Positions 35,512-43,465 of a DNA stretch of 64,000 nt are shown here, in pieces. Where the stretch lies: positions 1 to 64,000 of the forward strand of contig CAIQUS010000094.1 of NCBI GenBank assembly GCA_903875045.1, in the 5' to 3' direction. Below the pieces are notes generated by a model. It saw only the letters and a program-made list of their open reading frames with translations. It ran no database searches and had not been told where the DNA came from. The translations under genes and the position numbers were made by a program. Source of the DNA: an uncultured Bacteroidales bacterium (lineage in GTDB: Bacteria; Bacteroidota; Bacteroidia; Bacteroidales; FEN-979). Position 1 is the first letter of the stretch. Each line of letters starts with the position of its first letter.

Positions 35512-36261
35512 CTACATATTCAGCACCTGTTTCAAAATTTTATACCCGGAAGTACTGGCCCTCAACTTGGCGCCATTCTTTGTAAGTACGGCATAATTTT
35601 CCTTGTCGTAGTATTCAATCCGGTCGATAAACCTGGCATTGACGATAAAAGATCTGTGAATGCGAATAAATTGTGATGGGTCAAGATGCGTTTCAAAGTA
35701 TTTCATGGTCTTCTCCTTGAGATGCTTTGCATCTTTGGTATGCAACATGACATAATCCCCCTCTGCTTCCAGGTAGATGATTTCATCGATTGGGACAACG
35801 CTGACTTTATGCCGCGATTTTACGGCAATCCGCTGCAGAAATTCAGGATTCTCCTCCAGTGTTTTAACAAGGTTTTGCACCGGTGCCAATGCTTTAATCC
35901 CGCTTGCTGCCTGCGCCAGTGCCTTCTGAACCGCTTGCGTGAAGCGTTCTTTCGAATAGGGTTTGAGCAGGTAATCGATCGCATTCATTTCAAAAGCCTT
36001 GATGGCATATTGATCGTATGCAGTGCTGAAAATTATTAATGGCGGCTGGTCGAGTAAATCGAGCAACTCAAGCCCGGTTAGCTTGGGCATCTGAACGTCG
36101 AGGAATACCAGGTCGGGCTTTAACTCCTGAATCGCCTTTAATCCGCTGAAACCATCAGTGAATTCACCTACAATCTCGATTTCTGCAAAATCTTTCAGGT
36201 AGTGTTTTACAACATCCCGGGCGGGCTGTTCATCGTCAATTAAAATGGTACGGAGCGTCAT
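35512..36261 (-). CDS. LytTR-family response regulator
   Basis: This 249-residue protein has a receiver domain with Asp9/Asp10, phospho-acceptor Asp55 (LVFLDVQMPK), Thr/Ser (FSTAYDQYAIKAFE) and Lys (LLKPYSKERF). The C-terminal LytTR DNA-binding domain (about 145-249) has VSVVPIDEIIYLEAEGDYVMLHT and FIRIHRSFIVNARFIDRIEYYDKENY. It is the partner of the sensor kinase encoded upstream. It probably binds direct repeats in target promoters; no target is identified. Confidence 0.93.
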   Translation of the reverse strand: MTLRTILIDDEQPARDVVKHYLKDFAEIEIVGEFTDGFSGLKAIQELKPDLVFLDVQMPKLTGLELLDLLDQPPLIIFSTAYDQYAIKAFEMNAIDYLLKPYSKERFTQAVQKALAQAASGIKALAPVQNLVKTLEENPEFLQRIAVKSRHKVSVVPIDEIIYLEAEGDYVMLHTKDAKHLKEKTMKYFETHLDPSQFIRIHRSFIVNARFIDRIEYYDKENYAVLTKNGAKLRASTSGYKILKQVLNM

Positions 36262-36267
36262 AATAAA

Positions 36268-36331
36268 TGGAAAATTGAAAATTGAAAACTACAATCCGGC
36301 AACCTGTCACGTGTCACCTGTCACGTGTCAT
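36268..36331. repeat. Heptamer repeats between the LytTR gene and its kinase gene
   Basis: Two 7-bp-period motifs lie in the 83-bp gap: GAAAATT-type units at about 36269-36288, and GTCACGT/GTCACCT units at 36304-36331. The latter are the reverse complement of the GTGACNN type seen at 1899-1935. Confidence 0.6.
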
Positions 36332-36344
36332 ATCTCAAACAACC

Positions 36345-37400
36345 TTATTTTTCTGTATTCGGCAAACTCAAATATACAAAGAATCTTGTTCCATCAACGA
36401 CCGTGCGGAGCAGTTTATCGTTTTTATAGAGCAATCTTAACCGTTCACGGATGTTGTTCAACCCAATCCCTGTTCCTTTACGCGGGTGTGCATGAGGATC
36501 GAAATCATTGATGATGCAAATTTCAAGGTAACCATCTTTGTATTCGCAATCCATTTCGATGCTCACCTGTTCAGTACTTTCGTACACTCCGTGTTTAATG
36601 GCATTTTCAAATAACGGCTGCAACAGCATCACCGGGATTTGATGGCTGCGGCATGAACCATTCAGTTTGAAGCCAAACACAAGTTTTTCGCCAAACCGGA
36701 CCTTTTCAATTTCAAGATACCGGCGGATATTGGCCATTTCCTGTTCAAGGGTAGTGAAACTCGTGGCATTATTTGAGACAGAGTATCTCAGAAAATCCGA
36801 TAGTTTGATCACCATATCACGGGCCTTTTCAGGGTTGGTTATGGTAAGTGAACTGATGGAATTGAGACTGTTGAACAAAAAGTGCGGGTTGATCTGGGAT
36901 TTGAGCATGTTGAGCTCAGTTTCTTTGAGCACCATGCGAAGCCTTGATTCAATCTTCACCTTCTCCTGCAGGTTGATATAATAGATAAAAAGATAATATG
37001 CGAGGGCAATGAATATGTAGAAAATGATTCCGCTGATGATCTTGTTGGGGATAGAAACTACAAGGTAATCCATGTATACCTTATTCGAACTGAATATCGT
37101 ACTGAGAATTGTGTAGGAGAGGCCAATCCATACGACCAGAATAAGGGTTAAAAACGAAAGGTGGTTGAACACCACATTCCAGGTATTCTTCTGGTCCGGA
37201 ATACTATACCTGACGATATACCATAAGGCGATTCCAACACCGGAGAAGAGCCCGTTGAATACAAGGCTGTCGGCCACTGAAACCTCAACAGGGAGATAAT
37301 AAATAAAGTAAAAAATGGAAAAGTGGACCCCCGCAATGAGGGCCCACAAACCAAAATAAACGGAAACGGATCTTTTATTGAGCAAAACCGGGTGTTGCAT
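36345..37400 (-). CDS. LytS/YehU-type sensor histidine kinase
   Basis: This 351-residue protein has four or five N-terminal membrane helices (for example GLWALIAGVHFSIFYFIYYL, FLTLILVVWIGLSYTILS and IISGIIFYIFIALAYYLFIYYI). A His_kinase domain has LKSQINPHFLFNSLNSISSL (phospho-acceptor His173), and a C-terminal HATPase-like domain has MLLQPLFENAIKHGVYE and KGTGIGLNNIRERL. No periplasmic sensor domain is visible, so the stimulus may be read in the membrane. It is followed by its LytTR regulator and preceded by a LiaF-like gene 17 bp upstream. Confidence 0.93.
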   Translation of the reverse strand: MQHPVLLNKRSVSVYFGLWALIAGVHFSIFYFIYYLPVEVSVADSLVFNGLFSGVGIALWYIVRYSIPDQKNTWNVVFNHLSFLTLILVVWIGLSYTILSTIFSSNKVYMDYLVVSIPNKIISGIIFYIFIALAYYLFIYYINLQEKVKIESRLRMVLKETELNMLKSQINPHFLFNSLNSISSLTITNPEKARDMVIKLSDFLRYSVSNNATSFTTLEQEMANIRRYLEIEKVRFGEKLVFGFKLNGSCRSHQIPVMLLQPLFENAIKHGVYESTEQVSIEMDCEYKDGYLEICIINDFDPHAHPRKGTGIGLNNIRERLRLLYKNDKLLRTVVDGTRFFVYLSLPNTEK

Positions 37401-37417
37401 ACTCCTCAGTTTTCGGG

Positions 37418-38152
37418 TCAGTAACTTTTTATTTCACCACCACCAAAGATGGTGCTTCCCTTGATGATCAAAACTTTTGAAGGATCCGGGCTTTCTTTGA
37501 TATATGATCGTTTATCAGCAAATCCTCCCATGATAGATGTCATTTTTAGTTGAATACGCCAGTCAGCGGGTACAATAAGGGTTACCCCTCCGAAAATAGT
37601 ATTGATTTCAAGTTCACTGATGCCATCAGCCAGCGTAGCCTGGGTAAGGTCGACTTCGGAGCCTCCAAACACACAATTGATATGGCCACCACGAAAAACC
37701 TGGTGCATCACGCGTTGTTTGCCTCCGCTGAAGATATTTTCCTCATGAATGAACCCTTCATCAAGGTTCTGGTTATTTGTCAGATGACCACGCGATTGAA
37801 ATGTGCGACGCGGCAACCGTTTTGTGAGGATGAGTACACCGATGCCAATAAGTATAACCGGCCAGAAGAGATGCATTACATTGAAATTCAGATCAAAAGC
37901 TCGTGGAAGTATAAAAATACCGCCAATCAGGATGAGAATGGTGCCAGGGGTCCGGCTTTCGCTGCTGAACAAGCTGATGACACCGATACCGATCAGCAGC
38001 ATTTGCCATGAAAAGAGGATATGTCGCAGTTCATAAGGTAAAAAACCTGTATTGGATAACAGCAGCAGACAACCTGCTACAATTACGATGACTCCAAGAA
38101 TGTATTTCTTCATTTGAGGGCCATTGTCGTGTTTTGTTTCGTTTGGGTACAT
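37418..38152 (-). CDS. LiaF-like membrane protein (LiaI/LiaF transmembrane and C-terminal domains)
   Basis: A protein of about 244 residues with four predicted helices in the first 120 residues (LGVIVIVAGCLLLLSNTGFL, WQMLLIGIGVISLFS, PGTILILIGGIFILP, LFWPVILIGIGVLIL). A C-terminal LiaF-type beta domain follows, with repeated NCVFGGSEVDLTQA, INTIFGGVTLIVP and STIFGGGEIKSY motifs. LiaF-like proteins modulate partner kinases in envelope-stress systems, and here the next genes encode a LytS kinase and a LytTR regulator. ATG 38152 is used; ATG 38113 is an alternative that keeps all helices. Confidence 0.85.
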   Translation of the reverse strand: MYPNETKHDNGPQMKKYILGVIVIVAGCLLLLSNTGFLPYELRHILFSWQMLLIGIGVISLFSSESRTPGTILILIGGIFILPRAFDLNFNVMHLFWPVILIGIGVLILTKRLPRRTFQSRGHLTNNQNLDEGFIHEENIFSGGKQRVMHQVFRGGHINCVFGGSEVDLTQATLADGISELEINTIFGGVTLIVPADWRIQLKMTSIMGGFADKRSYIKESPDPSKVLIIKGSTIFGGGEIKSY

Positions 38153-38191
38153 GGCTTAAAGTTTTAAATACTTGTGAATAATTTGATGCAG

Positions 38192-38222
38192 CAAAAATAT
38201 GCCGGTTTACAGCAGTGCCAAA
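38192..38222 (-). promoter_or_regulatory. Promoter of the LiaF-like/LytS/LytTR operon
   Basis: A -7 TATTTTTG (38192-38199) and a -33 TTTG (38219-38222) are 19 bp apart on the minus strand. The leader to ATG 38152 is about 33 nt. Confidence 0.7.
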
Positions 38223-38260
38223 CGATTAATCGACAGAAGGCGGCAAAATCCCGACAAAAA

Positions 38261-39571
38261 TTAAAAAACCTCCTGTGCCTGTAAATATAACCCTTCCGAG
38301 AATTGCCCCAGCCCAAAATCAATCAGGATATTGGTACGATCATTTTTTCCAACCATGATCCGCAATCCAAAGCCACAACCTGGCTTTAAATATCCAAAAA
38401 GTGGTACATGCATGTCACGGTTTGAGGCGGATGTCACATTGGCAAAAAGAACCCCGCCGAGTATCCTTGAGCAAGGGGAAATCGGAAACCGGTATTCAAC
38501 TTCACCATATACAAAATCTTCGCCACGCCATCGCCCTTGTGCGTAGCCCCGCCCTGAAGAATTGAGCGGGTCGAAACCAATTGACATCAGGTTCAGATAA
38601 GGCTGGTCGCCACTCACCTGAAAGCAACCGAATGCCCTGAATGCAAGCAGGTTGCGTGGCACACGTTTGGACAAACCGACATACGTGCGGAATTCAGCCC
38701 AGAGGCGTGATCCGTCGCGGTTACTTCCAAGGAAGGAAAAATTGTACAAGTAACTGGCATTGATATAAATACCCTTGTAAGCATTGATAATATTGTCGCG
38801 GGTATCATATGCGAAATTAAGACTGACCCCTGAGGTAATATATTCCCGTGGATTGTATCCATGCAGCATGGAATAGGAATAATGAGGTGTAATGACCTTG
38901 CCTGTTGAGTCAAGGTTCAACTTTTCATCAATGACATCGTAATAACTATCGAGATGGTAGCCAATCCCTGCATAAATATGGGGCGCCACCTCCCTGAATA
39001 AGGTGTTATGGAATTTAATCCAATTATACTTCATCGGAAACTTGCCGCCTTCGTAACTTAAATCGCTGGCCGGATCAATTGGGTCAACCGGAATTTCAGG
39101 AATATTATTCTCCGGGCCAGTACCCAATCCGTACGTTGGCAAACGAAAAAGATACCAACGCCAGTCTGTTTGAAGAATCCATTTGTTCTCATTTAAAAAC
39201 ACAGTGGTTCTGATATATGAAATCAGTTGCCGTTCCGTTGTCCATAGCAACTGAACCGAACCGGCCGAAAGATTGGTGAGCGGATTACGCCCCATTGTCC
39301 ATGACAGGGAGGAGCCTGCGCCCAACTGCAGTCCGGTTGCAGGTGAGATGGCAATTAAAGGCAGAATAATGGCCCTGACCTTTCTCGAGGGTATTTCGGG
39401 CGCCTGAAGCTTTTCACGGGTGAGGATGTCGAAGATATCCTTTTGCGGACATACTGCAATGGTACTGAGTGAATCAGGTGCCCGATGATGGCTTGATTCC
39501 TGGCCGTTGGCATGATTGACCAACCCTGACAGAATGAAAATGAAAATATACCCGAAAATAGTCTGCCTCAT
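38261..39571 (-). CDS. BamA/TamA-family outer-membrane barrel protein (paralogue of 24448)
   Basis: This 436-residue protein has a signal peptide (MRQTIFGYIFIFILSGLVNH). It shares blocks with the 24448 protein: IFDILTREK / SIFTRAKNN near the start, LIAISPATGLQLGAGSSL, TDWRWYLFRLPTYGLGTG, NFAYDTRDNIINAYKGIYINASYLYNF, DPLNSSGRGYAQGRWRG and EYRFPISPCSRILGGVLFANVTSAS, and it ends in Phe. No POTRA domain is seen. Only one usable start is present, and its ATG lies just 7 bp after a promoter box (39579-39586), so the mRNA may be almost leaderless. Confidence 0.78.
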   Translation of the reverse strand: MRQTIFGYIFIFILSGLVNHANGQESSHHRAPDSLSTIAVCPQKDIFDILTREKLQAPEIPSRKVRAIILPLIAISPATGLQLGAGSSLSWTMGRNPLTNLSAGSVQLLWTTERQLISYIRTTVFLNENKWILQTDWRWYLFRLPTYGLGTGPENNIPEIPVDPIDPASDLSYEGGKFPMKYNWIKFHNTLFREVAPHIYAGIGYHLDSYYDVIDEKLNLDSTGKVITPHYSYSMLHGYNPREYITSGVSLNFAYDTRDNIINAYKGIYINASYLYNFSFLGSNRDGSRLWAEFRTYVGLSKRVPRNLLAFRAFGCFQVSGDQPYLNLMSIGFDPLNSSGRGYAQGRWRGEDFVYGEVEYRFPISPCSRILGGVLFANVTSASNRDMHVPLFGYLKPGCGFGLRIMVGKNDRTNILIDFGLGQFSEGLYLQAQEVF

Positions 39572-39578
39572 AACGCGT

Positions 39579-39586
39579 CAAAAGTA
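39579..39586 (-). promoter_or_regulatory. Promoter -7 box of the barrel gene at 38261
   Basis: TACTTTTG on the minus strand, 7 bp from the ATG, which predicts a very short or absent leader. No good -33 element. Confidence 0.45.
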
Positions 39587-39606
39587 ATAAATTAATTGCT
39601 TTTCGT

Positions 39607-39614
39607 TAGCTTTG
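39607..39614 (+). promoter_or_regulatory. Promoter -7 box of the dapF operon
   Basis: TAGCTTTG, 17 bp upstream of the dapF ATG and divergent from the box at 39579. Confidence 0.5.
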
Positions 39615-39630
39615 TAACCGATTGAAACTT

Positions 39631-40416
39631 ATGAAAATTCCATTCTCAAAATACCACGGAACCGGCAATGATTTTTTGATCGTTGACAACCGCATGATGC
39701 ATTGGACGCCAACAACAGCGCAGGTTTCCTTTCTTTGCGACCGCCATTTCGGGGTTGGTGCAGATGGATTGATGCTGCTTTCAGAGAAGAGAGGATTTGA
39801 TTTTGCAATGACCTATTACAATTCCGATGGCAGGGAGAGTTCCATGTGCGGCAATGGAGGCCGCTGCATGACGGCTTTCGCCAAAGCGCTTGGCCTCACA
39901 GGAAACCACGTCAGATTTTGGGCAGTGGATGGCCAGCACGAAGCGGAAATTTCAGAAACCCAATCGGGAACCCTGTACAGGTTGAAGATGAAGGACAGCC
40001 ATATCGGACATCGCTACGAGGATGGGTTCTTTTTGGATACAGGGTCACCTCATTTTGTAACATTTCTGAAGGATGCTGCCACAACAGATATTATTCAGGC
40101 TGGCCGAACCATACGCTACGATTCCCGTTTCGCCCCGGGAGGTACCAATGTGAATTTTGTGGAAAAAAGCAAAAAAGAACTCTTTGTCCGGACTTATGAG
40201 CGGGGTGTTGAAAATGAAACCCTGTCGTGCGGCACAGGTGTTACCGCATCTGCCATCGCATACGCATCCATAGAAACTGAAAATCAGGGATATTATGAGA
40301 TAAAGACCCTGGGGGGAGCATTAAAGGTAAGTTTTATTCAAACCGGTAACCAATTTACCGATATATGGCTGGAAGGGCCGGCAATGTTTGTTTTTACAGG
40401 AGAAATTAATGCATGA
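39631..40416 (+). CDS. dapF: Diaminopimelate epimerase
   Basis: This 261-residue enzyme interconverts LL-DAP and meso-DAP, for lysine and peptidoglycan. Both catalytic Cys residues are present: Cys73 in ESSMCGNGGRCM and Cys200 in ENETLSCGTGVTASA. The KYHGTGNDFLIVDN N-terminus and GVGADGLM motif are typical. The first ATG (39631) follows an in-frame TTG (39622) that adds nothing conserved. The stop overlaps the next ATG as ATGA. Confidence 0.95.
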   Translation: MKIPFSKYHGTGNDFLIVDNRMMHWTPTTAQVSFLCDRHFGVGADGLMLLSEKRGFDFAMTYYNSDGRESSMCGNGGRCMTAFAKALGLTGNHVRFWAVDGQHEAEISETQSGTLYRLKMKDSHIGHRYEDGFFLDTGSPHFVTFLKDAATTDIIQAGRTIRYDSRFAPGGTNVNFVEKSKKELFVRTYERGVENETLSCGTGVTASAIAYASIETENQGYYEIKTLGGALKVSFIQTGNQFTDIWLEGPAMFVFTGEINA

Positions 40417-40958
40417 CAAATAACATTTTAACCGGAAATAATTTAAAGTTACGCGCACTGGAGCCATCAGATGTCGATGTTTTATATGCATGGGAAAATG
40501 ACACATCTATCTGGAAGGTAAGCAATACACTTACCCCCTTTTCAAGATTTCAACTGGAAGAGTATGTCCTGAATGCTCAAAATGATATTTTTTCGGCAAA
40601 GCAGTTGCGGCTGATGGTCGATCTGCTTGAGGCAGGAAAGGGAGAACAATCTGTCGGAACAATCGACCTATTCGATTATGATCCGTTCCATTGTCGCGCG
40701 GGCGTGGGAATTTTGATCCGGGAGCCCCACCGAAACAAGGGTCATGCTGTTGAGGCCATGAACCTGCTTATCACTTATGCTTTTAGTACACTGGGCCTCC
40801 ATCAACTCTTTTGCAATATTTCCCAGGATAATAATTCCAGTGTGAATTTATTTGAAAAACTAGGGTTTAAAAAATGTGGGATAAAAAAAGAGTGGATTCA
40901 TGAAGACCATACATGGAAAGATGAGTGGATGTTTCAATTGATAAATAGCGGGGATTAA
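40413..40958 (+). CDS. GNAT-family acetyltransferase (RimJ-like)
   Basis: This 181-residue protein has a GNAT fold with LKLRALEPSDVDVLYAWEND at the N-terminus, SVGTIDLFDYD, and REPHRNKGHAVEAMNLLITYAF (the acetyl-CoA loop, with RNKGHA in place of RGKGYG). QDNNSSVNLFEKLGFKK follows. It acetylates an unknown amine, possibly a protein N-terminus. It is coupled to dapF by an ATGA overlap and is followed by mltG 3 bp later. Confidence 0.85.
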   Translation: MTNNILTGNNLKLRALEPSDVDVLYAWENDTSIWKVSNTLTPFSRFQLEEYVLNAQNDIFSAKQLRLMVDLLEAGKGEQSVGTIDLFDYDPFHCRAGVGILIREPHRNKGHAVEAMNLLITYAFSTLGLHQLFCNISQDNNSSVNLFEKLGFKKCGIKKEWIHEDHTWKDEWMFQLINSGD

Positions 40959-40961
40959 CAA

Positions 40962-42029
40962 ATGAAACATGATCAGGTCAGACCAGGGAGTTTTCTCACA
41001 CGGGTTCCCCCACCACTCATTGTATGTGTTATTACCCTATTGTTAATATCATTTGCCCTGGCCCGTTATTACGTCCGTGCAACAAAACCGATCATTCATC
41101 TGAAAGAGAGGAAGACCACTTTTTTCTTTATTCATACCGGTTCAGGATTCGGAGCCGTGAGAGATTCTTTGGCTAAAAAAGGGTATCTTTCAGATGTTGA
41201 AACATTTGAATGGCTCGCCCGGCGAAAACATTACGACCAGCATGTAAAGCCTGGTCGCTACAGACTTGTCAACGGCATGACCAACAATATGCTCGTGAAC
41301 CTGCTGCGATCGGGTAAACAGGAACCTGTCCGGATTGTCATTCAAAACGTCAGGACCCCCGCCGAACTGGCCGGCAAAATCGGCAGACACCTTGAGGCTG
41401 ATTCAATGCAGATTATGAATTTTTTCAAAGATCCGGCGGTTATTTCAAGATTTGAGTTTACCCCGGCCACATTGCTGGCACTCTTTATACCCGACACCTA
41501 CGATTTTTTTTGGAATACCTCCCCGGAACAATTCCTTACACGTATGCGCCAGGAATATGAACGTTTTTGGAATTCCCGGAGGATCCACCTGGCTGATTCG
41601 TTACAACTTTCGGTGGCTGAGGTTGTAACCCTTGCTTCTATTGTTGAAAAAGAGACCAACAAGAATGATGAAAAACCTATGATGACCGGGGTGTATATCA
41701 ACCGTTTGAAAAAGAACATCCCCTTACAGGCTGATCCGACGGTTATTTTTGCCTGGAACGATTATCGCATCAGGCGCGTTTTGAAAAAGCATACCGAAAT
41801 AAAATCGCCCTACAACACATATTATCATGCCGGATTGCCTCCGGGGCCGATATGCCTTCCGTCCATTGCCTCCGTTGACGCAGTGCTGCACGCGGTAAAT
41901 CACTCATATTTATACTTCTGCGCCAAAGAAGATTTATCGGGATCCCACAACTTTGCATCCAGCCTTGAAGAGCATAACCGGAATGCCAGAAAATATCAAA
42001 AGGCTCTGGATAAAATGAAAATCAAGTGA
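40962..42029 (+). CDS. mltG: Endolytic peptidoglycan transglycosylase MltG
   Basis: This 355-residue protein has an N-terminal membrane helix (LIVCVITLLLISFALARYYV) and a periplasmic YceG domain. The catalytic Glu229 lies in TLASIVEKETN, followed by MMTGVYINRLKKNIPLQADPTVIFA and SPYNTYYHAGLPPGPICLPSIAS. It cleaves nascent glycan strands to set their length and may terminate polymerisation. It is third in an operon dapF-GNAT-mltG-DUF2279. Confidence 0.93.
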   Translation: MKHDQVRPGSFLTRVPPPLIVCVITLLLISFALARYYVRATKPIIHLKERKTTFFFIHTGSGFGAVRDSLAKKGYLSDVETFEWLARRKHYDQHVKPGRYRLVNGMTNNMLVNLLRSGKQEPVRIVIQNVRTPAELAGKIGRHLEADSMQIMNFFKDPAVISRFEFTPATLLALFIPDTYDFFWNTSPEQFLTRMRQEYERFWNSRRIHLADSLQLSVAEVVTLASIVEKETNKNDEKPMMTGVYINRLKKNIPLQADPTVIFAWNDYRIRRVLKKHTEIKSPYNTYYHAGLPPGPICLPSIASVDAVLHAVNHSYLYFCAKEDLSGSHNFASSLEEHNRNARKYQKALDKMKIK

Positions 42030-42034
42030 ATAGG

Positions 42035-42973
42035 ATGATGCATGGATGGAGAACCAGGCTGATCCGGGCATTATTGATTCTTTGCCTCAGCAGCCCGATG
42101 GTCATGCAGGCACAGTCAGGTGATTCCCTTAACCAGGATACTGCTGCATTACGAAAAGGAAGGCTGACCGGAGTTCTTATCGCCCAGGGCACCCTCTATG
42201 TGGCTTCGGTAACGGGGTTATATTTCGCATGGTACAGCGATTACCCGCAATCCTCCTTTCATTTGTTCAATGATGGCGGGGAATGGATGCAGATTGACAA
42301 ATGCGGTCATGCCATTACAGCCTACTATATCAGCAGGATCGGATATACCACCTATCGCTGGTCGGGGGTAAAGGAGAAACAGGCAACCTGGTTCGGAGGA
42401 TTGCTGGGGTTTGCATATCTGCTGAACATTGAAATTCTCGACGGGTTTTCATCAGAATGGGGGTTTTCACCAGGCGACCTGACGGCAAACACCCTGGGCA
42501 GCATGATTTTTATCGGGCAGCAACTGGCATGGCATGAACAAAGATTCTCGCTGAAATATTCATTCCATCAAACGCAATATGCCCGGTACAGACCTGATTT
42601 ACTTGGTAACAACCTGATTCAGAATATGATAAAAGACTACAATGGTCATACGTACTGGATCTCCGGGAACATCTCCTCATTTCTTCCTGAACGGTCAAAA
42701 TTCCCAAAATGGCTTAACATCGCAGTTGGATATGGTGCTGAAGGGATGACCGGAGCCTTTAATAACGCCACAGGACAAAACGGACAGCCCATCCCGGATT
42801 TTCCCAGGTACCGGAAATTTTTCCTTTCCCTGGATGTTGACCTTACCCGGATTCCAACCAGGTCAAGCGTGCTGAAAGGGATATTCAATGTACTGAGTTT
42901 TATCAAAATTCCTGCACCGGCCATCGAATACAATACTCTCGGACAATTTAAAGTCCATGGTTTCTTTTATTAA
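42035..42973 (+). CDS. DUF2279 family protein
   Basis: A protein of about 312 residues with a signal-like N-terminus (MMHGWRTRLIRALLILCLSS, cleaved near MQAQ). The DUF2279 core follows: hydrophobic segments VLIAQGTLYVASVTGLYFAWY, the motif DKCGHAITAYYISRIG, WFGGLLGFAYLLNIEILDGFSSEWGFSPGDLTANTLG, and an ASN-rich C-terminal region with PERSKFPKWLNIAVGYGAEGM. Function unknown; an envelope membrane protein is inferred. A GTG at 42026 overlaps the mltG stop; ATG 42035 was chosen. Confidence 0.8.
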   Translation: MMHGWRTRLIRALLILCLSSPMVMQAQSGDSLNQDTAALRKGRLTGVLIAQGTLYVASVTGLYFAWYSDYPQSSFHLFNDGGEWMQIDKCGHAITAYYISRIGYTTYRWSGVKEKQATWFGGLLGFAYLLNIEILDGFSSEWGFSPGDLTANTLGSMIFIGQQLAWHEQRFSLKYSFHQTQYARYRPDLLGNNLIQNMIKDYNGHTYWISGNISSFLPERSKFPKWLNIAVGYGAEGMTGAFNNATGQNGQPIPDFPRYRKFFLSLDVDLTRIPTRSSVLKGIFNVLSFIKIPAPAIEYNTLGQFKVHGFFY

Positions 42974-43465
42974 AAATTTCGCTTACCTTTACTGTTTTAT
43001 TCGTCATCGATCATTGAATATTTTACTGATTGATCAAATGTATCAGTTTACCCGAATAACATAACCTGACCAGACCCCGGAAGGGTCGAATTTTGGTTGC
43101 ATAAATGTCCCTGCATGTCATCACGACCCTGTAGGGGTCGAATTTTCGGATCAATGATCGATGGATCAAAAATTGTTTGAATCGTTGTGTTGAACCGGCT
43201 ATGGTTCCAGCGGTTTGATTTGGTTCATTCATACGACCCCTCCGGGGCCGATAAATCATATCGCTGACGATAGCTGCCAAAATCGCGCTCGTATGGAGCG
43301 CACGCTTACATTAAGCTGTAACATAATTAATCTTTGATCATGGTATAACTGATTAACTATTCTTTCAAAACGGGTTGTGCGGTTTTATTTTATAATAGTT
43401 ACTATTGCGTTCATTCAATTTTGCTTCTGTCATATCATTGATATATGTAATTTTATCTACTCATT
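42974..43465. repeat. 490-bp intergenic region with palindromic modules
   Basis: No gene is supported here. Small palindromes recur: GACCCCGGAAGGGTC (43073-43087), CGACCCTGTAGGGGTCG (43124-43140), CGACCCCTCCGGGGCCG (43234-43250) and GCGCTCGTATGGAGCGC (43285-43301). The first two are followed by AATTTT. Similar elements are, to my recollection, common dispersed repeats in Bacteroidota. The last 100 bp is AT-rich and probably holds the nnrD promoter (a TAATTTTA box at 43448-43455). Confidence 0.65.
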
